Shown: positions 31,493 through 43,637, numbered from the stretch's first letter. The stretch: 64,000 bases of DNA from Anthopleura xanthogrammica (GCA_964019055.1 OZ025209.1:11888981-11952980), one strand, 5' to 3'. Numbers and translations: made by a program. Notes: generated from the sequence alone by a model not told the origin.

Positions 31493-31691
31493 TAATAGAC
31501 CCTTTTTACTTTGGGGAAATTTTCCCCTTCGTATGAGCTTCGTATGTAAAAAGCCCATTTCAGACCACATGACATTCCCTTAAGAAATGTTCTCTTATTA
31601 AAATATTTACACATGAAAGAATCAACCCCAAAGAGTGGCATCACGTGGTCTGGAATGAGCACAACAAAAAATGAAGCTAAAGAGGTCTATT
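31493..31691. mobile_element. AATAGACC MITE, copy 3
   Basis: AATAGACCCTTTTTAC at the left and CTAAAGAGGTCTATT at the right, with GCCCATTTCAGACCACATGACA and TGGCATCACGTGGTCTGGAATG inside. In the sister unit (about 36553-36640) only a decayed part of one side is present. Confidence 0.65.
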
Positions 31692-32224
31692 TTCGTCTAC
31701 CCAAATACTTTCCCCAGTCATCGAAGGCATTTCGTATAAGGGGCAGGTTAAACCCCAATTGTCGGCCAAAATAGAGGACTTAGCTCAGTGAAATAGTTCT
31801 CTTATACTAATATAAGATACAGCAATTCAAACTTTCAATGCACATCCTCTCTTTCTCAAAAAAATCCAACGTTTTCATTGACGAGCCTTTGGTCACGATT
31901 CTTACGATATATAGGCGAATGATCAGTAGATTTGATAGATTATTATTTGGTTTTAGTTCAACACTGACAGCGGATGAAAGTCTGAGTTCCTTAGATTGTT
32001 TTTTTTTTTTTTTTTTGTCATGGACATAGAAAAGCCAGATATCTGCATGGATGAAAAAATGGTTTTGACTGTGCATCATAACAAGAATGTCTTGACGTCT
32101 TCTATTAGTTAAGCTAGTTAAGCTAGGTAGTTTGGCTTGATTTTACAGTTCTTAATAATGATGCTGTTTTATTATCCATAGCTACACAATACGCGAACTG
32201 ACCGCACATAAACGGGTACGAAAA
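31692..32224. other. Spacer between the two duplicated units
   Basis: About 530 AT-rich bases, including a T17 run near 32000. No gene and no inverted repeat that I can support. Confidence 0.5.
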
Positions 32225-33020
32225 ATACATCTACCCTGAAACTATGTTTTTTAGTTCAGCATGATGTTTAGCATGCACGTGCGGCATTTCCCTTGGAAAC
32301 GCGTGACGTATTTGCGGACCGCCCGGAGACAAGATTTCAGGCAAAATGCCCCGGGTGAAAAGCAGTGCCAAATATGCTTTGCAATGAATTCATTATCCTA
32401 AAATAAAAACAAGTCGAATCATGACGATCGTTTCAGGGCAAAGGTGCTTTCCTCCCCAGCAGTCGTAATGCCAGACCGGAGAGCAAGAAAAAAAAACTCT
32501 GAAAGCAGGGTATCAGATGAATAGCAGTCATTTGTATAAAATTACGTACGTATAAAGATACAAGATATTCCTAAATAGAAAGACTTTCGGGGCACAAACC
32601 CCCAAGTGCGAATGCAGATAAGTGAAACAAGATATTCCTAACCAACGGAGGGGATTCTAGAAATTTCTCGACAATATCAACAAAATTGGCTTTTAGCTTG
32701 GATTTAATACTTGTTTACTCAAGCCTATCTACTGCGTCCATCTCCCATTGAGCCACTGGACACCAGATATATCAGTTGGACTTGGCATCTGCTAGCGATG
32801 TTCAGATAAGCCATTCTTAACAGAACTATTTGATGAGGGCATCCTTCACCGCACCCTGACAGGCGGTGAGACTGACTCTCTTGTGTCTGAGCTGAATTCT
32901 GTTTACGACTTTAAGCACAAAAAGCAAACATGTGACAATATTCATTGAAAAAAACATTATATCTTTGAAGCATTTGTAAACACTTAATTTCTCATTCCCT
33001 TTTTCGGTATTTTCTCAAAC

Positions 33021-35660
33021 ATGTCCGGTAAGTTTTTGATCTTTGTTTTTGTGCTGACTCTTACCAAGCAAACAGCTCGTTTCGTGGAAGGCAGTTCCAA
33101 TTCGACTCTTAAGCACAAGCAGCTCAGCTACTCAATATACCAGCCTGGTTGGAGCTTAATAAATGATGGTGCACTTGAAGTCTGGTTTAGAACAGGAATG
33201 GAGAACGCAATGTTGGTATATGAAGATGATGGTGGAGAGCAAGGAGAATTCTTTGACGTCTTCATTGTTAGAGGCAGAATCCGAATGCGGATGACAGTCG
33301 GAGATTGCAATTACGAAGAAAGAACTGTTAATTGCAGCTTCAATGACTTGAAGTGGCACAAGTTGGTCATTCGAAAAGAAAGGAAAAACATAACGCTTAG
33401 CGTCGACAGTGTCACAGCAGAACCATTCCAATGTTCATCTCAAGTAGCTCCAATGACTGCTTTGTACACTGGCTACCTTTCTATGTCAGTTGTAGGAAAT
33501 CCTTCCCAAAGTTGGGTTTTCCCAAGTAGTCAAGGGGAATCATTGCAGTCTACGTAAGTAGTATAAAGTATGCAATTTCCAACTATTTCCTAAAGTATTC
33601 ATTGAGGTTTTTTTCACTTAGTAGGTTATATCTTTTTCACAAACTAATTTAGTGAAAACAACTCAAATAATTGAATTGCTAATGACAGTTAACATCGTAA
33701 AATAAATTTGAAAAATAACCTCATATATCATTTCTTAGCAACAAAAGAAAACTCTTGAATTTGAAGTTTGAAGAACTACTTAACAAAAGCTAGCTTCTTC
33801 TTTTTGTCAACATACGACAATATTGAGTGAGTCCTACTTGTTATTGAGTTCGGTATGTATAGCTTAAGTGTGGTCAGTTTACAATGTCTCAACTTGCATG
33901 ATTATCGGTATTTAACGGTTTATCTGATGAACTCATCGCAAAAGGTGGACTTTTGATCCCGTTGCTATGCGAAGAAGTCTGAAGATATTTTATAAAACAA
34001 ACTCACATTTTGATCAAAAAAAATTGAAATACGTTTTTTTTTTTAATATTAATAAATATTATATATTAAAAAAATTCATCTATTTATTTATTTATTTATT
34101 TTTAGGGCCCAATGTAAAATTAGCTTTACCTAATTTGTTTTTTTCTTCTCAAATCACTAAATAAAGTATATTCTTTCCCCAAATAATCGCGATGAACCAG
34201 AAAGATGATGAAAACCTGAGTAATGTCGTAATGTTTAAATTTTTGGATTTTTATTTTCAGTAAATTTTTATTGTAGCACTACTTGTATAGCACTACTTGT
34301 GTTTCATTCATGAAATAAATAAAAAGCTGCTAGAATGTTTGATGCTGGTTAACGTAGCTAATTTATGATGAAACGCCACGAGAGCAGCACCGTCAATGAA
34401 ATTATGAACCTTGCACGCGATAAACGTGGAACAAAGCTTGCTTAGTGGTTCCAATATAATCTTTAACTGTTTGATCCATACACAACATACTTCAGTAGAT
34501 TTCACGTGGCACCGTTCAAACAAGATGTAGTAGTCTCTTACTTACATGGTATCCCGCCAAAAATAGACCCCTTACCTTGGCTGTATATGATGCTTTCCCA
34601 TTTCAAACCACGTGCCATTCTCTTGAGAAAAAATCCCTTGCTTGAGTTGTGACCATATTCATGTGCAACGTTAAACAAAGAAGTCTGTGATTCTCTAGGG
34701 CGGGAAAAGCACGTGGTCTGAAATGAGAAAACATTACGCCCACAGTAAAGAGGTCTATTAATAATCTGTCTAAATGAACACTTCGATAATAAGGCGCGGT
34801 AAGTGTCCCTGTCTCGATTTTAATAAGGTGATTTATCTACAATTTTAGTGCAATTCAAGTGATCATTGATATCATCAATTCACTAGATTCCAAGGGTGTA
34901 TCAAAGACATTCAGTACACCGAAGATGGAATCGTGACCACACCCCAATTGCGAACCACTAGTAGGACTGAAAGTGGATGTAGCAGTCCTTGCAAGTCATT
35001 GAAATGCAGACACGGGGGCAGATGTGTGGATCGTATATTGACAGCTTGGTGTAACTGTGAAGGAACTGGTTACCATGGCAAGCATTGCGCAAAAGGTGAG
35101 AAACTACCACAGGTATACCAACAGCTAGGTTAAGTGACTAGAGTAATAAATTTCTATAGCGATAAAAAAGGTTGGTCTAAGGGAGAGGGGACTGTCATCG
35201 TTCTGCAACCTGCGCACGACCTCCAAATGTGTTCGAGTCCCCTACATGGACTTTTCTCTCACCTGTTTTTCTAAAAACAATTCTACTTCCATGCCACAGA
35301 GGTCCAAAATCATATTTATATATTTATTTTTTGTAATGACATAACAGTAGTATTAATTGTTACTACGCTCACCCGGACGATCACATTACTCACTCAAGTA
35401 GTATTATTATTGATAAGATTTGTTTTGTTGCTATAGTGATCAGGAAGACATCAACCAAGCCTCCAACAACAACATTACCTACAACAAAGAAGATTACCTC
35501 TAGATTGAAAGATGAAATCCACGCAACTCCTTCATCAAAAGAGATGGAAGTTTTCAAATCTCAAAGAAAGAGCCTTGGAGTGTACCACGGCGTGGATCTC
35601 TTGGCAGTTACTACTATTACCGTACTTGGCATGGCTATGACTATGTGTAATGTTGTTTAG
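33021..35660 (+). CDS. Neurexin-like protein D (LNS-EGF, GPI-type tail), 3 exons
   Basis: Exons 33021-33553, 34887-35095 and 35437-35660 join in phase to 321 residues. Signal peptide, LNS domain (about 22-184; LVYEDDGGEQGEFFDVF), EGF-like domain (about 208-246; CNCEGTGYHGKHC), a Thr/Pro/Lys-rich stalk (KTSTKPPTTTLPTTKK) and a C-terminal hydrophobic stretch (DLLAVTTITVLGMAMTMCNVV) with no charged tail. This end fits a GPI-attachment signal better than a standard transmembrane anchor. It is the intact sister of gene C and keeps Lys where C has a stop. Within the LNS exon the two proteins differ at 15 or more positions, and D has an extra Cys in the sequon NCS where C has DYS. Predicted role: a GPI-linked surface adhesion or ligand molecule; the partner is unknown. 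Confidence 0.82.
34562..34759. mobile_element. AATAGACC MITE, copy 4
   Basis: The duplicated counterpart of 29248-29445, in intron 1 of gene D and nearly identical to it. Confidence 0.7.
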
Positions 35661-35668
35661 ATCTTCAA

Positions 35669-35812
35669 GGGTAGATTCAGAGGAGTGGCTTGGTTGGTTG
35701 GCCAACCTTGGAATTGAAAAATAATAAGCATAAAGGAGAAAGGACAATATGTGATGCCTTTCTAGGCCACAATCACCCCCATTGAAATCCTTCTTATTGG
35801 ATCTGCCTGTCT
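35669..35812. mobile_element. GGATCC-type MITE, copy 3, just after gene D
   Basis: Duplicated counterpart of 30343-30501, starting about 9 bases after the gene D stop codon. GGGTAGATTCAGAGGAGTGG pairs with GAAATCCTTCTTATTGGATCTGCC. The remaining sequence up to 37989 is AT-rich with no gene I can support. Confidence 0.55.
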
Positions 35813-37989
35813 TCTGTCTTCTTGGTTGGTACGGTGTTCTCATATGCTTTCTGTGTTTTATCAAGTGAACCTTTACTTGGAACTATTGTCTATAGTACTT
35901 GTAAATTCAAGAATATTTGGGAAAAGGACATAATAAAAATTAGGACTTCCGTAAGACAATGTTAAGCATTATAAGTGAAATCAATGTCATATTGTTTAAG
36001 TCATGGTAAAATATCTCAATTTGTTTTCTTAGGAAATGTATATTATATAGTGTTCAACAAAGTGTCGGAGTGGCCAGAATAGTAACTACATTGTGTAGAT
36101 CGCTGTGCAAATACCCTGCTTGACAAAATAACTCTTGAGGGGGAAACCCAGTGTAGTACATTGAAAGATTAAAAGGATGAGTAGAGTAAAAAGTTAAATT
36201 GGCAGATGAATCTTTTTTCCCGCGATTTTAATCCAGAGAATGATGAAAAAATAAAGATGTAATTTTAGTGGCTTCCATTCAAAATCTTGCATGAGTTTAA
36301 TCAACCTGAATAAAGTCGTTAAAAATAAATGTCATTCGAATTTCTTTCTTTCTTTCTTTTTCGTTTTCTCTTCTTGTTTTCTTTCTTTCTTTTTCTTTTT
36401 TCTTCGAGGTAGGGCCGGGGGAGAGTTAAATAATATACGTTGGAGCTGAATAGAATATACCACCGGCCACAGTGCGTGGTATCGAAATTTTCTGCAGGAA
36501 AGTCACGACAATATACTCGAGCTGAAACGAATGTTACGCGCAAAAGTACCGATAATATAACCTTTTTTTCTTTGGGGAAATTTTCTCCTAGATTTTTTTC
36601 ACGCGACGTATCATTTCCTTAAGTAAAAGCCTTTGTTCGTCACGGTTAACGCAAGGAAAAATAAATGAATATGGATGTAAAAACATATATATTATTCCTA
36701 GGAGGTTCGAAATGGGGAAACATTATTTTTCAAATCATGAGTATTGATATGAACTTTTTTACGTTCCATGCAGCTGTCTCGTCCTTTTATTAAAATATTT
36801 GCTTATCTTTCTCTGTCGTTTATCATTCACAATATCTCCAGCAAATTCACCATTTGAGTTATTTCAGCAAGTTTTTGAGGCACAGAAATCATTTCAAAAT
36901 TTTAATGAACGTGCACGTGTTGAGATTAAACAAAACATAGATATCCGCAAAGGAAGAAACTTGGTTTTCTCACGTAAACGTTGAAATATAAACTGTACCA
37001 CAGGCGAAAGACAGTTATTTAGACAGAAATTTAAGTTATTTATCTAAACCTTTTGAATTAAGTACATTCGAAATTGGCTTAAAAAGCAAATTAGTAGGAC
37101 TATCTATATGAGAGTTCTCATCTACGACATGCAGATGCGACTGCCATTGAATCATTTATATAATTATTGTTCTATTTTGAAGAAAAAAACTAATTGACAA
37201 AGATCCATCACTCCATTACATGATATGTCTTCAAAAACTTGGAGCCAACTTTGATTTTAATTCAGTGTGCCTGAGGTGGATGAGAAATTTTGTATTGTTG
37301 GATACTGGTCGTTTGTATGAAAGAAATGCCTTTGTTTCTTTTGTAGTATTTGGTTTTTTTCTTGTGTGAGTATCTCATTTATTATTACAACCATTGATTG
37401 AATGGCAGCTTTCAATGATAACTGCTTTGTTTTATAGTAAATATATTAAGGTTGTATTACGATTGTTTGGCCGCGCAGCACGTGAAATACCTTAAGAGTT
37501 TCAGAGGAAAAATGAAATTCCCAGTCTAGGAACGTTCTAGGGCGCAAGTTCAATAATATCGAAATCCAACGAACATGAAAATACTAGCACTAAAAAGTAA
37601 AAAAAGTGATAAAAAAAAGAAAACACTAGCACGGATTTATTTTACGTCTATTATTTAAACCTCTCACTAAGTTGTAAATTATCAATCACATTGAAAATAT
37701 TTTTTTATCATCAAGATCAGAAAAATCTACTATGTTTACCCAAAGAGCAGAAATTAAGCTTTCATTGAAGACATCACGTGTCAAGCTTGGTCCAGTAAGC
37801 AAACAGAGGATGGTTCAGTATCAGGATTGTGGTTTGTGCTGAGGGAAGATAAACACACACCTTTCTCTTAATAATCACAACCATGCACTTTGTGACTGAC
37901 TCACATATGTGATGCGTGGTTGTGAGTTCTTCGTCGTCGTCGTAAACTAACATCTAATCTCTTTGCATTTTTTCTCCATTTCTGCCAGG

Positions 37990-39448
37990 ATGGCTAACCC
38001 ACTCCTTGCAGCTTTACTAGCCCTGTGTGCTATTGCAACAGTCTGCGCTGATGTTGGTTTTAAGTTTAACGAAAGTAACCTCCCATTTGCGGAGTTCAGG
38101 CCATGGGACCTTTCTACTAACGGCGCCATTGACTTCTATTTTCAAACAAAGAAACAGAACGCTCTCCTTCTCTACCAAGACGACGGCGAAGGAACAGATT
38201 GGATCGATGTCTTTTTAATAAAAGGAAAAGCACGGCTTAGACTGAGAATGGGAACTTGTGATCAAGCGATTACACACTTAAGAGGGAACTTTACTGATGC
38301 GAAATGGCATCGTTTGATCGTGGAGCGAAACTTCTCGATGACGACAATTTCTATCGACGGAACTAGATCGGAATCCTTGTTATGCGAGGAAATATACGGG
38401 TCTCCCGAGAAACCTAAGCCAAGCAAGAGCAGTCTTTACCTTGGTGGGATCCCTTTGCTCTCAAAGCCTTTAGGACACTGGGCCAACCCAACCATCTTTT
38501 ATGAGGCGCAGTATCACAGGTTAGTTATGCTATTTGCTCTTTATGAGATCTAATGTGTTAAGAGTGTTAAAAGCTCTTTCAAAAAGCATGTTTTGTCTTT
38601 TAAAACGCTTTCCAATCTAACCACTCTGTTGGACTTGGCAGTTGCTTCGAGTACGTTTGACTCTCGATTGTTGTGCGGGTAGTCTAATTATTAAAGTATT
38701 GAATGGAATTATATAGAAAGAATGCAAAACTTGTGACCAAACTGGTTTCAGTGCATTGCTTTTATGAAAATCCTGAAAAACCTCCCTTCTCAGGAAGCAG
38801 TTTCTTGTTTTCACAGCTTCACAGGCTGCATCGCACGAGTTCGCTATAGCAACGGAGATAAAAAACTACGAAAAGCAAAATACAAGAGCTCCTCAGGGAC
38901 CACAGCTAACTGTCAGGGCGCATGCGTTGGAAAAAATAGCCAGGCGTGTAAGAATGGAGGGAAATGTCTTGACTTGCTGATGAGCATGCGCTGCGATTGC
39001 CATGGGACTGGGTTTACGGGAATGTACTGCCAGAAAAAATGTAAGTGAAATATGTTGATTCATCCTCATCATTTAGATACTAAACATTTTAAAAATCATA
39101 ACTATATTTTTGCTAAAAAAAAAACCTTCAAAATACTTGTACTGGAAAAAAAATAAAGCAAAATATGTAAACCTGTAAATATATATACTAATCGAAATGT
39201 GAGTAAAGTATTGTATTGTATTGTATTATATAAGTAAAAGTAACGTATACAAAATTTCTTTGTCTTTCTTTAAAGTACCCATCGTCGTTCCTATTACGAA
39301 TGCAACCTCAATGACTTTGGTAAATACAACTGTAATGGTCTCTGCGCATGCCAGAGGAAAGGCTTCCGCTGTTGTAACACCTTCCTATGCCGTGACCGTG
39401 ATGTTGTGTGTAATTTACTACATCTTGAAGAATGTTTATGACGAATGA
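37990..39448 (+). CDS. Neurexin-like protein E (LNS-EGF, hydrophobic C-terminus), 3 exons
   Basis: Exons 37990-38519, 38817-39040 and 39276-39448 join in phase (2, then 1) to 308 residues. Signal peptide (LLAALLALCAIATVCA), LNS domain (about 20-180; LLLYQDDGEGTDWIDVFLI, KWHRLIVER, SSLYLGGIPLL), EGF-like domain (about 213-251; CDCHGTGFTGMYC), then a short Thr/Val-rich stalk. The C-terminus holds about 15-17 hydrophobic residues (YAVTVMLCVIYYILK) followed by NVYDE. The trailing charged residues make it either a very short-tailed transmembrane protein or an atypical GPI signal. ATG at 37990 is the first in frame and starts the signal peptide. Same architecture and intron positions as C and D but clearly older, with diverged introns. 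It is the last member of the cluster. Confidence 0.82.
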
Positions 39449-40602
39449 GAGAGCAGTGCTACCTGATGAAGGATTGACTCCAAGCGCTTTATAGTAGCAG
39501 TGAGAAGTTAAATTCAAGTTGGCATCATAAAACGCCAAGGTGGAAAATAACGCTGGATGGATGACAAAAAGACAGTGGATGGCGTATGTGATTTAGAATT
39601 TCAGCTCCATTAAAAATAATATGGAATGAACATTAAAGTATATAAAAACCAACAAAAGAAATTGTCATCTTTGGCAATGTTGTCGACGAACTAGAGAACT
39701 AAAATATACTAAAAATACATTTTCCAATGAAATTACGATAAAATGGTGGACAAGAAAACAGACTGATATTATTATTGATCTATTACCGGCATATTTATGT
39801 ATCTATTTACAGCTAATTGAAAGAAGGTTGTCATATAAAAATAAAAAAAATAACAAATAGGAATTAATTATTTTTACGAAACAGACGTAATTATTCCACT
39901 GTTTTGAAGGTATAGACGGATATTTTTGATCATGAGATACCCTTGTTGGTGTACTAAACAGTTATTCTCATCAATCTAAGGCGCTATAGAATCAAAATAA
40001 GAAGGAAAAAATATTTCTAATCTATTCCTTTTTTTTTTATTTTTTTATTTTTATATGACAACCTTCTTGCATTAGGTGTATGTATTCATTTATTTATTTA
40101 TTATATACAAAAGTGTTTTATAGATAATGTCAAAATCATGGCATGAAAATAACTAAATAAAATTGTATCAAAAAACAAGATAATGAATATAAAATTCCAG
40201 ATGTTTACCGCGCGATAGAACTGAACACTGGCACAAGCACATGCACGAGCTCTCATGGTATCTCTTGCAGTATATCAGCGCGCAGAGTTTCTTACTGAAA
40301 ACTGTTAAAACTTTCGAAACGTCTAAATAAATCATTCCAGAGACAAAAACATATCTTCAACTTACGTCTACAAATACTATTATTCAACTTTTATATGCAG
40401 AACTAGCGCTAAAATTGTTCAAAAACACCTGAACCAAGGTTTTCCCTAAGCTTTTCCCGTTTTCCCCCGTAGGGGGAGGGGTGGGAAGCGGCTGTACACA
40501 GGCTACAAAATGGTAGGCATTTCAAACGATGCAAGATCCCATAACGCATTGTTTTGACTCGGTGAACCACCCTACCCATACGTCGTAAGCCTCTCGTCAG
40601 TA

Positions 40603-40654
40603 TGATATCTTCACATGTGAAAACAACATGTTATTTTCACATGTGAAGATATCA
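40603..40654. repeat. 52-bp near-perfect palindrome
   Basis: TGATATCTTCACATGTGAAA on one side and its complement on the other, meeting at AACATGTT, with one mismatched pair. It is probably the core of a small foldback transposon. Confidence 0.7.
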
Positions 40655-40714
40655 TCACTATGGTTACATACTTCTTATAGCAGAAAAAAAGCTTTCTTTT
40701 CTTTTTCACTGATA

Positions 40715-40880
40715 ATTATATAATAAACAGAATATTACATAGACGCTTGGAGATACGAATTTTATCTTCTCGTGTTGATGATCTCTTACTCGTTCGCTGC
40801 GCTCACTCGTGAGAGATCTTTTCAACACTCGAAGATTAAATTCGTATCTCCGCGCGCCCATGTAATATCCTCTATATATC
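40715..40880. mobile_element. Palindromic MITE (GGAGATACGAATTTTATCTTC), copy 1
   Basis: The left arm (ATATTACAT ... GGAGATACGAATTTTATCTTC) is mirrored by GAAGATTAAATTCGTATCTCC ... ATGTAATATCCTCTATAT. A second copy is at 43973-44096. Confidence 0.8.
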
Positions 40881-41482
40881 AAAGTATTATCTCTTATCTG
40901 GGGACCGTAAAATAAGAATATTCTACTAGTATTGGGAGAATTCACTTTTAGGGTAAATATATATAGTAACTCTATAGAATCACTTCAAACTTTCCATAAA
41001 AACGATGTCATTCGTACTGTCGTCATTTCCATATCCATAATTGGAAAGCTTACCTTATTTGAAAGCAGTTTTAGGTGTTTTTTTGAAGCTTTAAGTGTTG
41101 AAAATGGCAACCAAAACTTGCAAATAGAACTCTGAGAAATAAAGCACTTTCCACCATCTTGAATTTAGCTTGGAAGCCTGGCATTCGACAAAGGAAGCCC
41201 AGACATGCACAATTCAGTTAAAAACACAGGGACCCCGCGCGAACCTCTGCAATTTCGATATTCTACTTGAGTGATCATGCACAAAGCAATTCAAGACGAG
41301 GCTCCGGGGAAGCAAAAGAATATATGAAGTTACTCCATTGTTTCCCCCGAGCCTCGTCTTGAAGTGACATTATGATATATTAAATTTATGGAAAAAAGGA
41401 GTTTAAATTCAAATTTTTCACATCGATATTAGTAAAAATGCTAAAAAAGTAAAACAAAATTGTAAATATTGCCCTTGAACTG

Positions 41483-41637
41483 ACGAATTGAGAAGATATG
41501 AATTTTTGAAATTAAGCATTTTTGCAAGCAAATTTATTCAAAAACGCATCGAATGCGTTACTATATACATTTGCTTGCAAAAATGCTTAGTTTCAAAAAA
41601 TTCGATATTCGTCAGTAACGCATCGGATGCGTTACTA
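41483..41637. mobile_element. Foldback element
   Basis: AAATTAAGCATTTTTGCAAGCAAAT and ATTTGCTTGCAAAAATGCTTAGTTT pair as arms; CGCATCGAATGCGTTACT and CGCATCGGATGCGTTACT recur as direct copies. No coding capacity. Confidence 0.65.
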
Positions 41638-42810
41638 CCATCGTTATCACATAAATTTGCGAAAATATCACGAATTAGAAATGACATCACTACAAAACTG
41701 AGGTGTCATGCAGCCTGCGAAAATTGAATTATAAATGTTTATATCTGAGATAAATCTAGAGTTTGAGGAGAAGTTTTTTTTTATATTTGGTACGGCATTT
41801 ACTATGATATTCATTGTGAGAAAATAAAATAAAGAAATAACCGTTTCACGAGTAGCAGGGCTACGAAGGATGACACTTCAGTTCTGGAAATGTTCTCGAT
41901 TTTGATTGGTTAGTATTATTATATATATATTTTTTTTTTTTTTTTCAGATCAGCGAATTAGGCTGGTTCTTCAAGAATATGAAAGGAAAAGGAAAGGAAG
42001 GAAAGAATATTATATCTGTTAGTATTATATCTGTTACGATTTATAAAGCTCTTGAAAAGCCCCCAAACGTGCCTGTGTGACAATAAAGAATACATTTGCT
42101 TATTATTGAGTATTTAGCTAGCTACGTTAGTGTCTGGCTGGGTCCTAGAAAATAGCCTTTTGTCATCTTTGACTGATTCCCTGCTATGGCATTCTAGTAG
42201 GAGTGGGAAGTAGAAAGAAGGTTGCGCAGACGGTGTTTCCAAGCTTTATTGAACTTTATTATTAACAGGCTTACTTGAACTCTCGGCAACTTCTAAAGAC
42301 ATCCAAGAGCCTGACCTTGGATAACCCACCTTGATAAGCCTGTACTTAAAATACAAAGCAGTCCGCCGTGTACATCAGTAACTGACGTTCTCGTCAAACG
42401 GCCGCTTATATTCTAAGTCAAATATAAAAAATTGTATCCACTGCGATTGCTCAAACATGGAGTTGCAGGTGACCTTAGTTTAGACAACCAATAAAAATCA
42501 TTCTTGGGTAAACTTAAGTGAACAAGCCCACTTTGAGCAGTGCAGTTGTGGCTTCGTATGGTTATCACAACTGACTTCAAGCGCCAACACTGACAAGAAA
42601 GAAAATCTTAAATTTGTAAGTTTGCTCATTGCAATTTTGGAGACTGGTATAAACTGATTCGGAATCCTATACATTTAGAGGTTTTATTTACTTTAAGATC
42701 TGACCAAATGATTTCCTTCGATCGATAACAGCTGTTTTATAGCTCAAGAACGATCGTATCGAGCTTCGGTCGCCATATGTGAATTGAGTTTGTTTGATGT
42801 GTTGTTCTCT

Positions 42811-42972
42811 CCTGTGCTACGAGGGTCTTCTCCGGGTACTCCGTTTTCCTCCCTCCGTAAAAATCAACTTACTCGTGTAGGACAACAGTAGATTCGAAAT
42901 ATTCTTTCTTTCCTGTGCTTCGAGGGCTTCTTCCATTTTTCCTCTGGTCCGATATCCTCCGGCCACGCATCT

Positions 42973-43040
<68 letters not shown>

Positions 43041-43120
43041 TAATAATAATAATAATATGCAATTTATATAGCGCCTATCCAAGTCTGCTTTAGGTACTTT
43101 ACAATAAAGATTAATAAATG
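42811..43120. repeat. Dispersed repeat with (AAT)n array
   Basis: An interrupted (AAT)n array (42973-43058) is followed by TTTATATAGCGCCTATCC...TTTACAATAAAG, a motif often seen in dispersed animal repeats, and preceded by two related blocks (CTACGAGGGTCTTCTCCGGG and CTTCGAGGGCTTCTTCC). A relative of these (GGAGGAAAACCGGAGAACCCGG) occurs near 60641. Confidence 0.55.
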
Positions 43121-43617
43121 TCAGTTAAGAAAAAGTCTTCTAAATCAGTTTCACTAAGATCAAGTCTTGAATGCTTTACTGAGAAGCCTATGGTTTTAAA
43201 AAAAAGAGCAGTCATTCCCTGCGTAAAATAATGTATTTTTTCTTTCATATATATTTGATCAAATAGTGTACTGGTATCGGCGCCTAAGCCGTTCGTCATT
43301 CAGAATAACAGTCATTTTAGATTGAAATAAGAAATTTGTACTGTAAAAATGCAAGAAGCTCCAGAAAGGAAATACAAACGAATTTAATAGTTCAAATGAC
43401 AAACATTTGATTATTTTACTTCCATTAGATAGCCATGAAAACCAAGCCGTTTCGAGTATGCGAGTAGGATGAGATGCCAAACAAATCAAGGGAAAGTTAG
43501 GTCAACTGTTTCCATAGAAACCGTTCAGCAAATTCAATTTTTTAAGTCGACATATGTTCCTCATAAACAGAAAAGTTGCACCTGTTTTCTATGGGAAAAG
43601 CAATAGGGGTAGTGCAG

Positions 43618-43637
43618 ATGGTAGCCATGGCTACCAT
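43618..43637. repeat. 20-bp perfect palindrome
   Basis: ATGGTAGCCATGGCTACCAT is its own reverse complement. It is isolated, with no larger inverted repeat seen around it. Confidence 0.6.

Larger units (their letters stand above)
27281..31580 (+). repeat. Segmental duplication, unit 1 (contains gene C)
   Basis: From CTACCCTGAAACTAT (about 27286) through exons, introns and 3' flank to the shared GGGGAAATTTTC block near 31520, this stretch aligns almost base for base with 32225-36620. Introns and flanks are as similar as exons, so the duplication is recent. Differences include an extra segment of about 250 bp before the start codon in unit 2, extra satellite copies in unit 1, and about 70 bp of extra sequence in unit 2 near 36463-36540. 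Confidence 0.9.
32225..36620 (+). repeat. Segmental duplication, unit 2 (contains gene D)
   Basis: Partner of 27281-31580. It includes an extra segment of about 250 bp (about 32751-33006) between the shared GTCCATCTCC and TTTTCTCAAACATG sequences upstream of the start codon that is absent from unit 1. From the pair alone it cannot be told whether this is an insertion here or a deletion in unit 1. Confidence 0.9.

Noticed and set aside
42817..43062. Minus-strand frame with a poly-isoleucine run
   Set aside because: Translation of the (AAT)n microsatellite.
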